The position numbers were made by a program, and so were the translations under genes. DNA of 64,000 nucleotides from Climacium dendroides (taxonomy: Eukaryota; Streptophyta; Bryopsida; Hypnales; Climaciaceae). Under the pieces are notes generated by a model that saw only the letters and a list, made by a program, of their open reading frames with translations, was not told the DNA's origin and did no database searches. Shown here piece after piece: positions 1 through 9,267 of this stretch. The first letter of the stretch is position 1; every line of letters begins with the position of its first letter. The stretch lies in the NCBI GenBank assembly GCA_950106755.1, contig CATNNA010000003.1, positions 992,001-1,056,000 of the forward strand, given 5' to 3'.

Positions 1-36
1 AGCATGTCCGAAAACATATTACACAAGTTGCAAATC

Positions 37-51
37 TTCGAAATAATTAGG
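37..51. other. CENP-B-box-like motif (representative copy)
   Basis: The stretch TTCGAAATAATTAGG matches the mammalian CENP-B box core pattern (TTCG, four free bases, A, two free bases, CGGG) at seven of nine fixed positions; the last block reads TAGG rather than CGGG. The motif recurs in most monomers, but many carry TACG (m35 T to A) and some TTTG (m36 C to T), which break its first half. CENP-B recognition is established in mammals only; similar motifs elsewhere are often chance. Binding by any centromere protein here is speculative. Confidence 0.2.
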
Positions 52-102
52 ATTCATCCAAAAATGAAGTTTAAGAGAACCCTATTGCTTCCCCACACTT
101 TT

Positions 103-115
103 CCATTTGAAATGG
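103..115. other. Short dyad symmetry within the monomer (representative copy)
   Basis: CCATTT and AAATGG are perfect 6-bp inverted arms separated by one G (m100-112). The element is present in most of the 331 monomers. Three HOR-specific variants each break one pair: C to T at m101, T to A at m104 (which creates CATATG), and G to A at m111 near the right end. Short dyads have been proposed as a structural feature of centromeric satellites lacking CENP-B boxes; function here is not shown. Confidence 0.45.
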
Positions 116-196
116 GTTTAAAAAAAGAAACTCTAAAAATCATGCTATATTTAATAGAAACCAAAACAATGAATTATATCGTTTTGACGTGGAAGC

Positions 197-1740
197 ATGT
201 CCGAAAACATATTACACAAGTTGCAAATCTTCGAAATAATTAGGATTCATCCAAAAATGAAGTTTAAGAGAACCCTATTGCTTCCCCACACTTTTCCATT
301 TGAAATGGGTTTAAAAAAAGAAACTCTAAAAATTATTCTGTATTTAATAGAAACCAAAACAATGAATTATATCGTTTTGACGTGGAAGCATGTCCGAAAA
401 CATATTACACAAGTTGCAAATCTACGAAATAATTAGGATTCATCAAAAAATGATGTTTAAGAGAACGCTATTGCTTCCCCACACTTTTCTATTTGAAATG
501 GGTTTAAAAAAAGAAACTCTAAAAATTATTCTGTATTTAATAGAAACCAAAACAATGAATTATATCGTTTTGACGTGGAAGCATGTCCGCAAACATATTA
601 CACAAGTTGCAAATCTACGAAATAATTAGGATTCATCAAAAAATGATGTTTAAGAGAACGCTATTGCTTCCCCACACTTTTCTATTTGAAATGGGTTTAA
701 AAAAAGAAACTCTAAAAATTATGCTAAATTTAATAGAAACCAAAACAATGAATTATATCGTTTTGACGTGGAAGCATGTCCGAAAACATATTACACAAGT
801 TGCAAATCTTCGAAATAATTAGGATTCATCCAAAAATGAAGTTTAAGAGAACCCTATTGCTTCCCCACACTTTTCCATTTGAAATGGGTTTAAAAAAAGA
901 AACTCTAAAAATTATTCTGTATTTAATAGAAACCAAAACAATGAATTATATCGTTTTGACGTGGAAGCATGTCCGAAAACATATTACACAAGTTGCAAAT
1001 CTACGAAATAATTAGGATTCATCAAAAAATGACGTTTAAGAGAACCCTATTGCTTCCCCACACTTTTCCATTTGAAATGGGTTTAAAAAAAGAAACTCTA
1101 AAAATCATGCTATATTTAATAGAAACCAAAACAATGAATTATATCGTTTTGACGTGGAAGCATGTCCGAAAACATATTACACAAGTTGCAAATCTTCGAA
1201 ATAATTAGGATTCATCAAAAAATGACGTTTAAGAGAACCCTATTGCTTCCCCACACTTTTCCATTTGAAATGGGTTTAAAAAAAGAAACTCTAAAAATCA
1301 TGCTATATTTAATAGAAACCAAAACAATGAATTATATCGTTTTGAAGTGGAAGCATGTCCGAAAACATATTACACAAGTTGCAAATCTTCGAAATAATTA
1401 GGATTCATCCAAAAATGAAGTTTAAGAGAACCCTATTGCTTCCCCACACTTTTCCATTTGAAATGGGTTTAAAAAAAGAAACTCTAAAAATCATGCTATA
1501 TTTAATAGAAACCAAAACAATGAATTATATCGTTTTGACGTGGAAGCATGTCCGAAAACATATTACACAAGTTGCAAATCTTCGAAATAATTAGGATTCA
1601 TCAAAAAATGATGTTTAAGAGAACCCTATTGCTTCCCCACACTTTTCCATTTGAAATGGGTTTAAAAAAAGAAACTCTAAAAATCATGCTATATTTAATA
1701 GAAACCAAAACAATGAATTATATCGTTTTGACGTGGAAGC
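197..1740. repeat. Degenerate 7-mer HOR copy (monomers 2-9, one extra monomer)
   Basis: Eight monomers follow the order of the 7-mer HOR seen again at 4057-8302. They include the linked pair m78 G plus m101 T in monomers 3 and 4, the m8 A-to-C marker in monomer 4 (position 590), and m65 C in monomers 6 and 7. The copy is lengthened by one: two consecutive monomers carry m65 C (969 and 1162) where other copies have one. The end of monomer 7 also has GAAGTGG (m185 A), shared with the divergent pocket at 3.1-3.9 kb. Monomer 4 mixes ATT at m138 with the otherwise alternative ATGCTA, followed by the m145 A variant, so it looks like a recombinant. Confidence 0.8.
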
Positions 1741-3091
1741 ATGTCCGAAAACATATTACACAAGTTGCAAATCTTCGAAATAATTAGGATTCATCCAAAA
1801 ATGAAGTTTAAGAGAACCCTATTGCTTCCCCACACTTTTCCATTTGAAATGGGTTTAAAAAAAGAAACTCTAAAAATTATTCTGTATTTAATAGAAACCA
1901 AAACAATGAATTATATCGTTTTGACGTGGAAGCATGTCCGAAAACATATTACACAAGTTGCAAATCTACGAAATAATTAGGATTCATCAAAAAATGAAGT
2001 TTAAGAGAACCCTATTGCTTCCCCACACTTTTCCATTTGAAATGGGTTTAAAAAAAGAAACTCTAAAAATCATGCTATATTTAATAGAAACCAAAACAAT
2101 GAATTATATCGTTTTGACGTGGAAGCATGTCCGAAAACATATTACACAAGTTGCAAATCTTCGAAATAATTAGGATTCATCAAAAAATGATGTTCAAGAG
2201 AACCCTTTTGCTTCCCCACACTTTTCCATTTGAAATGGGTTTAAAAAAAGAAACTCTAAAAATCATGCTATATTTAATAGAAACCAAAACAATGAATTAT
2301 ATCGTTTTGACGTGGAAGCATGTCCGAAAACATATTATACAAGTTGCAAATCTTCGAAATAATTAGGATTCATCCAAAAATGAAGTTTAAGAGAACCCTA
2401 TTGCTTCCCCACACTTTTCCATTTGAAATGGGTTTAAAAAAAGAAACTCTAAAAATCATGCTATATTTAATAGAAACCAAAACAATGAATTATATCGTTT
2501 TGACGTGGAAGCATGTCCGAAAACATATTACACAAGTTGCAAATCTTCGAAATAATTAGGATTCATCCAAAAATGAAGTTTAAGAGAACCCTATTGCTTC
2601 CCCACACTTTTCCATTTGAAATGGGTTTAAAAAAAGAAACTCTAAAAATCATGCTATATTTAATAGAAACCAAAACAATGAATTATATCGTTTTGACGTG
2701 GAAGCATGTCCGAAAACATATTACACAAGTTGCAAATCTACGAAATAATTAGGATTCATCAAAAAATGATGTTTAAGAGAACCCTATTGCTTCCCCACCT
2801 TTTTCCATTTGAAATGGGTTTAAAAAAAGAAACTCTAAAAATCATGCTATATTTAATAGAAACCAAAACAATGAATTATATCGTTTTGACGTGGAAGCAT
2901 GTCCGAAAACATATTACACAAGTTGCAAATCTTCGAAATAATTAGGGTTCATCCAAAAATGAAGTTTAAGAGAACCCTATTGCTTCCCCACACTTTTCCA
3001 TTTGAAATGGGTTTAAAAAAAGAAACTCTAAAAATCATGCTATATTTAATAGAAACCAAAACAATGAATTATATCGTTTTGACGTGGAAGC
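1741..3091. repeat. Irregular satellite monomers 10-16
   Basis: Seven 193-bp monomers show no clear repeat among themselves. Monomer 12 (2127-2319) carries the linked variants m69 C and m81 T that next appear at 22972, 23745 and in the 40.7-43.7 kb region. Monomer 13 begins with the m19 C-to-T variant. Monomer 15 has a private C-to-T-type change giving CCACCTTT in place of CCACACTT, and monomer 16 has GGGTTCATCC in place of GGATTCATCC. The stretch grades into the divergent pocket that follows. Confidence 0.75.
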
Positions 3092-3863
3092 AGGTCCGAA
3101 AACATATTACACAAATTGCAAATCTTCGAAATAATTAGGATTCATCAAATATGAAGTTTAAAAGAACTGTATTGCTTCCCCACACTTCTCCAATTGAAAT
3201 GGGTTTAAAAAAAGAAAGTCTAAAAATCATGCTATATTTAATAGAAACCAAAACAATGAATTATATCGTTTTGAAGTGGAAGCATGTCCCAAAAACATAT
3301 TACACAAGTTGCAAATCTTCGAAATAATTAGGATTCATCAAAAAATGAAGTTTAAGAAAACCCTATTGCTTTCCCACACTTTTCCAATTGAAATGGATTT
3401 AAAAAATGAAACTCTAAAAATCATGCTATATTTAATAGAAACCAAAACAATGAATTATATCGTTTTGAAGTGGAAGCCTGTCCCAAAAACATATTACACA
3501 AGTTGCAAATCTTCGAAATAATTAGGATTCATCAAAAAATGAAGTTTAAGAGAACCCTATTGCTTCCTCACACTTTTCCAATTGAAATGGGTTTAAAAAA
3601 AGAAATTCTAAAAATCATGCTATATTTAATAGAAACCAAAACAATGAATTATATCGTTTTGAAGTGGAAGCATGTCCGAAAACATATTACACAAATTGCA
3701 AATCATCGAAATAAATAGGATTCATCAAATATGAAGTTTAAGAGAACCCTATTGCTTCCCCATACTTTTCCATTTGAAATGGGTTTAAAAAAAGAAACTC
3801 TAAAAATCATGCTATATTTAATAGAAACCAAAACAATGAATTATATCGTTTTGACGTGGAAGC
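3092..3863. repeat. Divergent monomer pocket (monomers 17-20, lengths 192/194/194/192)
   Basis: Four consecutive monomers carry many private differences and compensating indels. Monomers 17 and 20 have TCAAATATG for TCAAAAAATG (one base shorter). Monomers 18 and 19 have TCCCAAAAAC for TCCGAAAAC (one base longer). Monomers 17-19 have CCAATTG in place of CCATTTG (m103 A) and are flanked by GAAGTGG instead of GACGTGG. Monomer 18 has an A6-TG end to the A-tract, and monomer 20 has ATAAATAGG. The pocket still follows the consensus elsewhere, so it is related old sequence and not an insertion. Partial escape from homogenisation is the simplest reading. Confidence 0.88.
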
Positions 3864-5600
3864 ATGTCCGAAAACATATTACACAAGTTGCAAATCTTCG
3901 AAATAATTAGGATTCATCAAAAAATGAAGTTTAAGAGAACCCTATTGCTTCCCCACACTTTTCCATTTGAAATGGGTTTAAAAAAAGAAACTCTAAAAAT
4001 CATGCTATATTTAATAGAAACCAAAACAATGAATTATATCGTTTTGACGTGGAAGCATGTCCGAAAACATATTACACAAGTTGCAAATCTTCGAAATAAT
4101 TAGGATTCATCCAAAAATGAAGTTTAAGAGAACCCTATTGCTTCCCCACACTTTTCCATTTGAAATGGGTTTAAAAAAAGAAACTCTAAAAATTATTCTG
4201 TATTTAATAGAAACCAAAACAATGAATTATATCGTTTTGACGTGGAAGCATGTCCGAAAACATATTACACAAGTTGCAAATCTACGAAATAATTAGGATT
4301 CATCAAAAAATGATGTTTAAGAGAACGCTATTGCTTCCCCACACTTTTCCATTTGAAATGGGTTTAAAAAAAGAAACTCTAAAAATTATTCTGTATTTAA
4401 TAGAAACCAAAACAATGAATTATATCGTTTTGACGTGGAAGCATGTCCGCAAACATATTACACAAGTTGCAAATCTACGAAATAATTAGGATTCATCAAA
4501 AAATGATGTTTAAGAGAACGCTATTGCTTCCCCACACTTTTCTATTTGAAATGGGTTTAAAAAAAGAAACTCTAAAAATTTTTCTGTATTTAATAGAAAC
4601 CAAAACAATGAATTATATCGTTTTGACGTGGAAGCATGTCCGAAAACATATTACACAAGTTGCAAATCTTCGAAATAATTAGGATTCATCCAAAAATGAA
4701 GTTTAAGAGAACCCTATTGCTTCCCCACACTTTTCCATTTGAAATGGGTTTAAAAAAAGAAACTCTAAAAATTATTCTGTATTTAATAGAAACCAAAACA
4801 ATGAATTATATCGTTTTGACGTGGAAGCATGTCCGAAAACATATTACACAAGTTGCAAATCTACGAAATAATTAGGATTCATCAAAAAATGACGTTTAAG
4901 AGAACCCTATTGCTTCCCCACACTTTTCCATTTGAAATGGGTTTAAAAAAAGAAACTCTAAAAATCATGCTATATTTAATAGAAACCAAAACAATGAATT
5001 ATATCGTTTTGACGTGGAAGCATGTCCGAAAACATATTACACAAGTTGCAAATCTTCGAAATAATTAGGATTCATCCAAAAATGAAGTTTAAGAGAACCC
5101 TATTGCTTCCCCACACTTTTCCATTTGAAATGGGTTTAAAAAAAGAAACTCTAAAAATCATGCTATATTTAATAGAAACCAAAACAATGAATTATATCGT
5201 TTTGACGTGGAAGCATGTCCGAAAACATATTACACAAGTTGCAAATCTTCGAAATAATTAGGATTCATCAAAAAATGATGTTTAAGAGAACCCTATTGCT
5301 TCCCCACACTTTTCCATTTGAAATGGGTTTAAAAAAAGAAACTCTAAAAATCATGCTATATTTAATAGAAACCAAAACAATGAATTATATCGTTTTGACG
5401 TGGAAGCATGTCCGAAAACATATTACACAAGTTGCAAATCTTCGAAATAATTAGGATTCATCAAAAAATGATGTTTAAGAGAACCCTATTGCTTCCCCAC
5501 ACTTTTCCATTTGAAATGGGTTTAAAAAAAGAAACTCTAAAAATCATGCTATATTTAATAGAAACCAAAACAATGAATTATATCGTTTTGACGTGGAAGC
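3864..5600. repeat. 7-mer HOR copy 1 with flanking monomer and one extra monomer (monomers 21-29)
   Basis: Monomer 21 restarts consensus-like sequence. Monomers 22-28 (4057-5407) match the 7-mer order, with the m8 C marker at 4450 and the m65 C monomer at 4829. Monomer 29 (5408-5600) repeats the type of monomer 28, so this copy occupies eight monomers (1,544 bp from 4057 to the next copy). Monomer 23 (4250) has m78 G but m101 C, separating two changes that travel together elsewhere. Monomer 24 has a private TTT at m139-141. Confidence 0.85.
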
Positions 5601-6951
5601 ATGTCCGAAAACATATTACACAAGTTGCAAATCTTCGAAATAATTAGGATTCATCCAAAAATGAAGTTTAAGAGAACCCTATTGCTTCCCCACACTTTTC
5701 CATTTGAAATGGGTTTAAAAAAAGAAACTCTAAAAATTATTCTGTATTTAATAGAAACCAAAACAATGAATTATATCGTTTTGACGTGGAAGCATGTCCG
5801 AAAACATATTACACAAGTTGCAAATCTACGAAATAATTAGGATTCATCAAAAAATGATGTTTAAGAGAACGCTATTGCTTCCCCACACTTTTCTATTTGA
5901 AATGGGTTTAAAAAAAGAAACTCTAAAAATTATTCTGTATTTAATAGAAACCAAAACAATGAATTATATCGTTTTGACGTGGAAGCATGTCCGCAAACAT
6001 ATTACACAAGTTGCAAATCTACGAAATAATTAGGATTCATCAAAAAATGATGTTTAAGAGAACGCTATTGCTTCCCCACACTTTTCTATTTGAAATGGGT
6101 TTAAAAAAAGAAACTCTAAAAATTATTCTGTATTTAATAGAAACCAAAACAATGAATTATATCGTTTTGACGTGGAAGCATGTCCGAAAACATATTACAC
6201 AAGTTGCAAATCTTCGAAATAATTAGGATTCATCCAAAAATGAAGTTTAAGAGAACCCTATTGCTTCCCCACACTTTTCCATTTGAAATGGGTTTAAAAA
6301 AAGAAACTCTAAAAATTATTCTGTATTTAATAGAAACCAAAACAATGAATTATATCGTTTTGACGTGGAAGCATGTCCGAAAACATATTACACAAGTTGC
6401 AAATCTACGAAATAATTAGGATTCATCAAAAAATGACGTTTAAGAGAACCCTATTGCTTCCCCACACTTTTCCATTTGAAATGGGTTTAAAAAAAGAAAC
6501 TCTAAAAATCATGCTATATTTAATAGAAACCAAAACAATGAATTATATCGTTTTGACGTGGAAGCATGTCCGAAAACATATTACACAAGTTGCAAATCTT
6601 CGAAATAATTAGGATTCATCCAAAAATGAAGTTTAAGAGAACCCTATTGCTTCCCCACACTTTTCCATTTGAAATGGGTTTAAAAAAAGAAACTCTAAAA
6701 ATCATGCTATATTTAATAGAAACCAAAACAATGAATTATATCGTTTTGACGTGGAAGCATGTCCGAAAACATATTACACAAGTTGCAAATCTTCGAAATA
6801 ATTAGGATTCATCAAAAAATGATGTTTAAGAGAACCCTATTGCTTCCCCACACTTTTCCATTTGAAATGGGTTTAAAAAAAGAAACTCTAAAAATCATGC
6901 TATATTTAATAGAAACCAAAACAATGAATTATATCGTTTTGACGTGGAAGC
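5601..6951. repeat. 7-mer HOR copy 2 (1,351 bp)
   Basis: Monomers 30-36 form a regular seven-monomer unit. The order is: ATTATTCTG type; m78G/m101T type with m35 A; the same with the m8 C marker (5994); ATTATTCTG type; m65 C type; m56 C with ATCATGCTA; m56 A with m65 T. The next unit repeats every one of these states 1,351 bp later, which is exactly 7 x 193. Confidence 0.92.
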
Positions 6952-8302
6952 ATGTCCGAAAACATATTACACAAGTTGCAAATCTTCGAAATAATTAGGA
7001 TTCATCCAAAAATGAAGTTTAAGAGAACCCTATTGCTTCCCCACACTTTTCCATTTGAAATGGGTTTAAAAAAAGAAACTCTAAAAATTATTCTGTATTT
7101 AATAGAAACCAAAACAATGAATTATATCGTTTTGACGTGGAAGCATGTCCGAAAACATATTACACAAGTTGCAAATCTACGAAATAATTAGGATTCATCA
7201 AAAAATGATGTTTAAGAGAACGCTATTGCTTCCCCACACTTTTCTATTTGAAATGGGTTTAAAAAAAGAAACTCTAAAAATTATTCTGTATTTAATAGAA
7301 ACCAAAACAATGAATTATATCGTTTTGACGTGGAAGCATGTCCGCAAACATATTACACAAGTTGCAAATCTACGAAATAATTAGGATTCATCAAAAAATG
7401 ATGTTTAAGAGAACGCTATTGCTTCCCCACACTTTTCTATTTGAAATGGGTTTAAAAAAAGAAACTCTAAAAATTATTCTGTATTTAATAGAAACCAAAA
7501 CAATGAATTATATCGTTTTGACGTGGAAGCATGTCCGAAAACATATTACACAAGTTGCAAATCTTCGAAATAATTAGGATTCATCCAAAAATGAAGTTTA
7601 AGAGAACCCTATTGCTTCCCCACACTTTTCCATTTGAAATGGGTTTAAAAAAAGAAACTCTAAAAATTATTCTGTATTTAATAGAAACCAAAACAATGAA
7701 TTATATCGTTTTGACGTGGAAGCATGTCCGAAAACATATTACACAAGTTGCAAATCTACGAAATAATTAGGATTCATCAAAAAATGACGTTTAAGAGAAC
7801 CCTATTGCTTCCCCACACTTTTCCATTTGAAATGGGTTTAAAAAAAGAAACTCTAAAAATCATGCTATATTTAATAGAAACCAAAACAATGAATTATATC
7901 GTTTTGACGTGGAAGCATGTCCGAAAACATATTACACAAGTTGCAAATCTTCGAAATAATTAGGATTCATCCAAAAATGAAGTTTAAGAGAACCCTATTG
8001 CTTCCCCACACTTTTCCATTTGAAATGGGTTTAAAAAAAGAAACTCTAAAAATCATGCTATATTTAATAGAAACCAAAACAATGAATTATATCGTTTTGA
8101 CGTGGAAGCATGTCCGAAAACATATTACACAAGTTGCAAATCTTCGAAATAATTAGGATTCATCAAAAAATGATGTTTAAGAGAACCCTATTGCTTCCCC
8201 ACACTTTTCCATTTGAAATGGGTTTAAAAAAAGAAACTCTAAAAATCATGCTATATTTAATAGAAACCAAAACAATGAATTATATCGTTTTGACGTGGAA
8301 GC
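6952..8302. repeat. 7-mer HOR copy 3 (1,351 bp)
   Basis: Monomers 37-43 repeat the preceding unit state for state at an offset of 1,351 bp, including the m8 C marker at 7345. This is the last copy of this HOR; the m8 C variant is not seen again in the remaining 56 kb. The following monomers continue with an ATTATTCTG type but then change to m65 A, marking the switch to another HOR family. Confidence 0.92.
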
Positions 8303-9267
8303 ATGTCCGAAAACATATTACACAAGTTGCAAATCTTCGAAATAATTAGGATTCATCCAAAAATGAAGTTTAAGAGAACCCTATTGCTTCCCCACACTTT
8401 TCCATTTGAAATGGGTTTAAAAAAAGAAACTCTAAAAATTATTCTGTATTTAATAGAAACCAAAACAATGAATTATATCGTTTTGACGTGGAAGCATGTC
8501 CGAAAACATATTACACAAGTTGCAAATCTACGAAATAATTAGGATTCATCAAAAAATGAAGTTTAAGAGAACCCTATTGCTTCCCCACACTTTTCCATTT
8601 GAAATGGGTTTAAAAAAAGAAACTCTAAAAATCATGCTATATTTAATAGAAACCAAAACAATGAATTATATCGTTTTGACGTGGAAGCATGTCCGAAAAC
8701 ATATTACACAAGTTGCAAATCTTCGAAATAATTAGGATTCATCAAAAAATGATGTTTAAGAGAACCCTATTGCTTCCCCACACTTTTCCATTTGAAATGG
8801 GTTTAAAAAAAGAAACTCTAAAAATCATGCTATATTTAATAGAAACCAAAACAATGAATTATATCGTTTTGACGTGGAAGCATGTCCGAAAACATATTAC
8901 ACAAGTTGCAAATCTTCGAAATAATTAGGATTCATCCAAAAATGAAGTCTAAGAGAACCCTATTGCTTCCCCACACTTTTCCATTTGAAATGGGTTTAAA
9001 AAAAGAAACTCTAAAAATCATGCTATATTTAATAGAAACCAAAACAATGAATTATATCGTTTTGACGTGGAAGCATGTCCGAAAACATATTACACAAGTT
9101 GCAAATCTTCGAAATAATTAGGATTCATCAAAAAATGATGTTTAAGAGAACCCTATTGCTTCCCCACACTTTTCCATTTGAAATGGGTTTAAAAAAAGAA
9201 ACTCTAAAAATCATGCTATATTTAATAGAAACCAAAACAATGAATTATATCGTTTTGACGTGGAAGC
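8303..9267. repeat. Five-monomer link resembling part of the 22-mer unit (monomers 44-48)
   Basis: These five monomers have the same order of types as monomers 53-57 (10040-11004), 1,737 bp or nine monomers downstream. The shared order includes the first m68 T-to-C monomer (8882-9074). They lack the m77 G mutation that marks the later duplicated copies, so they may show the state from which that block was made. This hints that a 9-mer period underlies the 22-mer duplication. Confidence 0.75.

Larger units (their letters stand above)
4..196. repeat. Reference satellite monomer (m1-m193)
   Basis: This first complete monomer serves as the coordinate frame, with m1 the A of its ATG. Landmarks are a TTCG motif at m34-37, a short dyad CCATTT-G-AAATGG at m100-112, an A7 tract at m117-123, an A5 tract at m132-136 and TGACGTGG at m182-189. 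Four CpGs are present (in TCCG, TTCG, ATCG and ACGT contexts). Recurrent variant sites include m8, m19, m35, m36, m40, m56, m65, m68, m78, m101, m104, m122, m138/141/144, m145, m148 and m185. The A-tracts could give some curvature, but their spacing is not a clean helical phase. No internal sub-repeat is obvious, so 193 bp appears to be the basic unit. Confidence 0.95.

Noticed and set aside
120..139. Phased A-tracts giving strong intrinsic curvature
   Set aside because: A7 and A5 tracts are present, but the spacing between tract centres (about 14 bases) and to the other A-tracts is not a steady 10-11 bases, so strong curvature cannot be claimed from sequence alone.
3276..3521. Separate gene variant with a different N-terminus in the divergent pocket
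   Set aside because: The altered start comes from a one-base insertion in TCCCAAAAAC and an upstream GTG; it is the same repeat frame read through a shifted junction.
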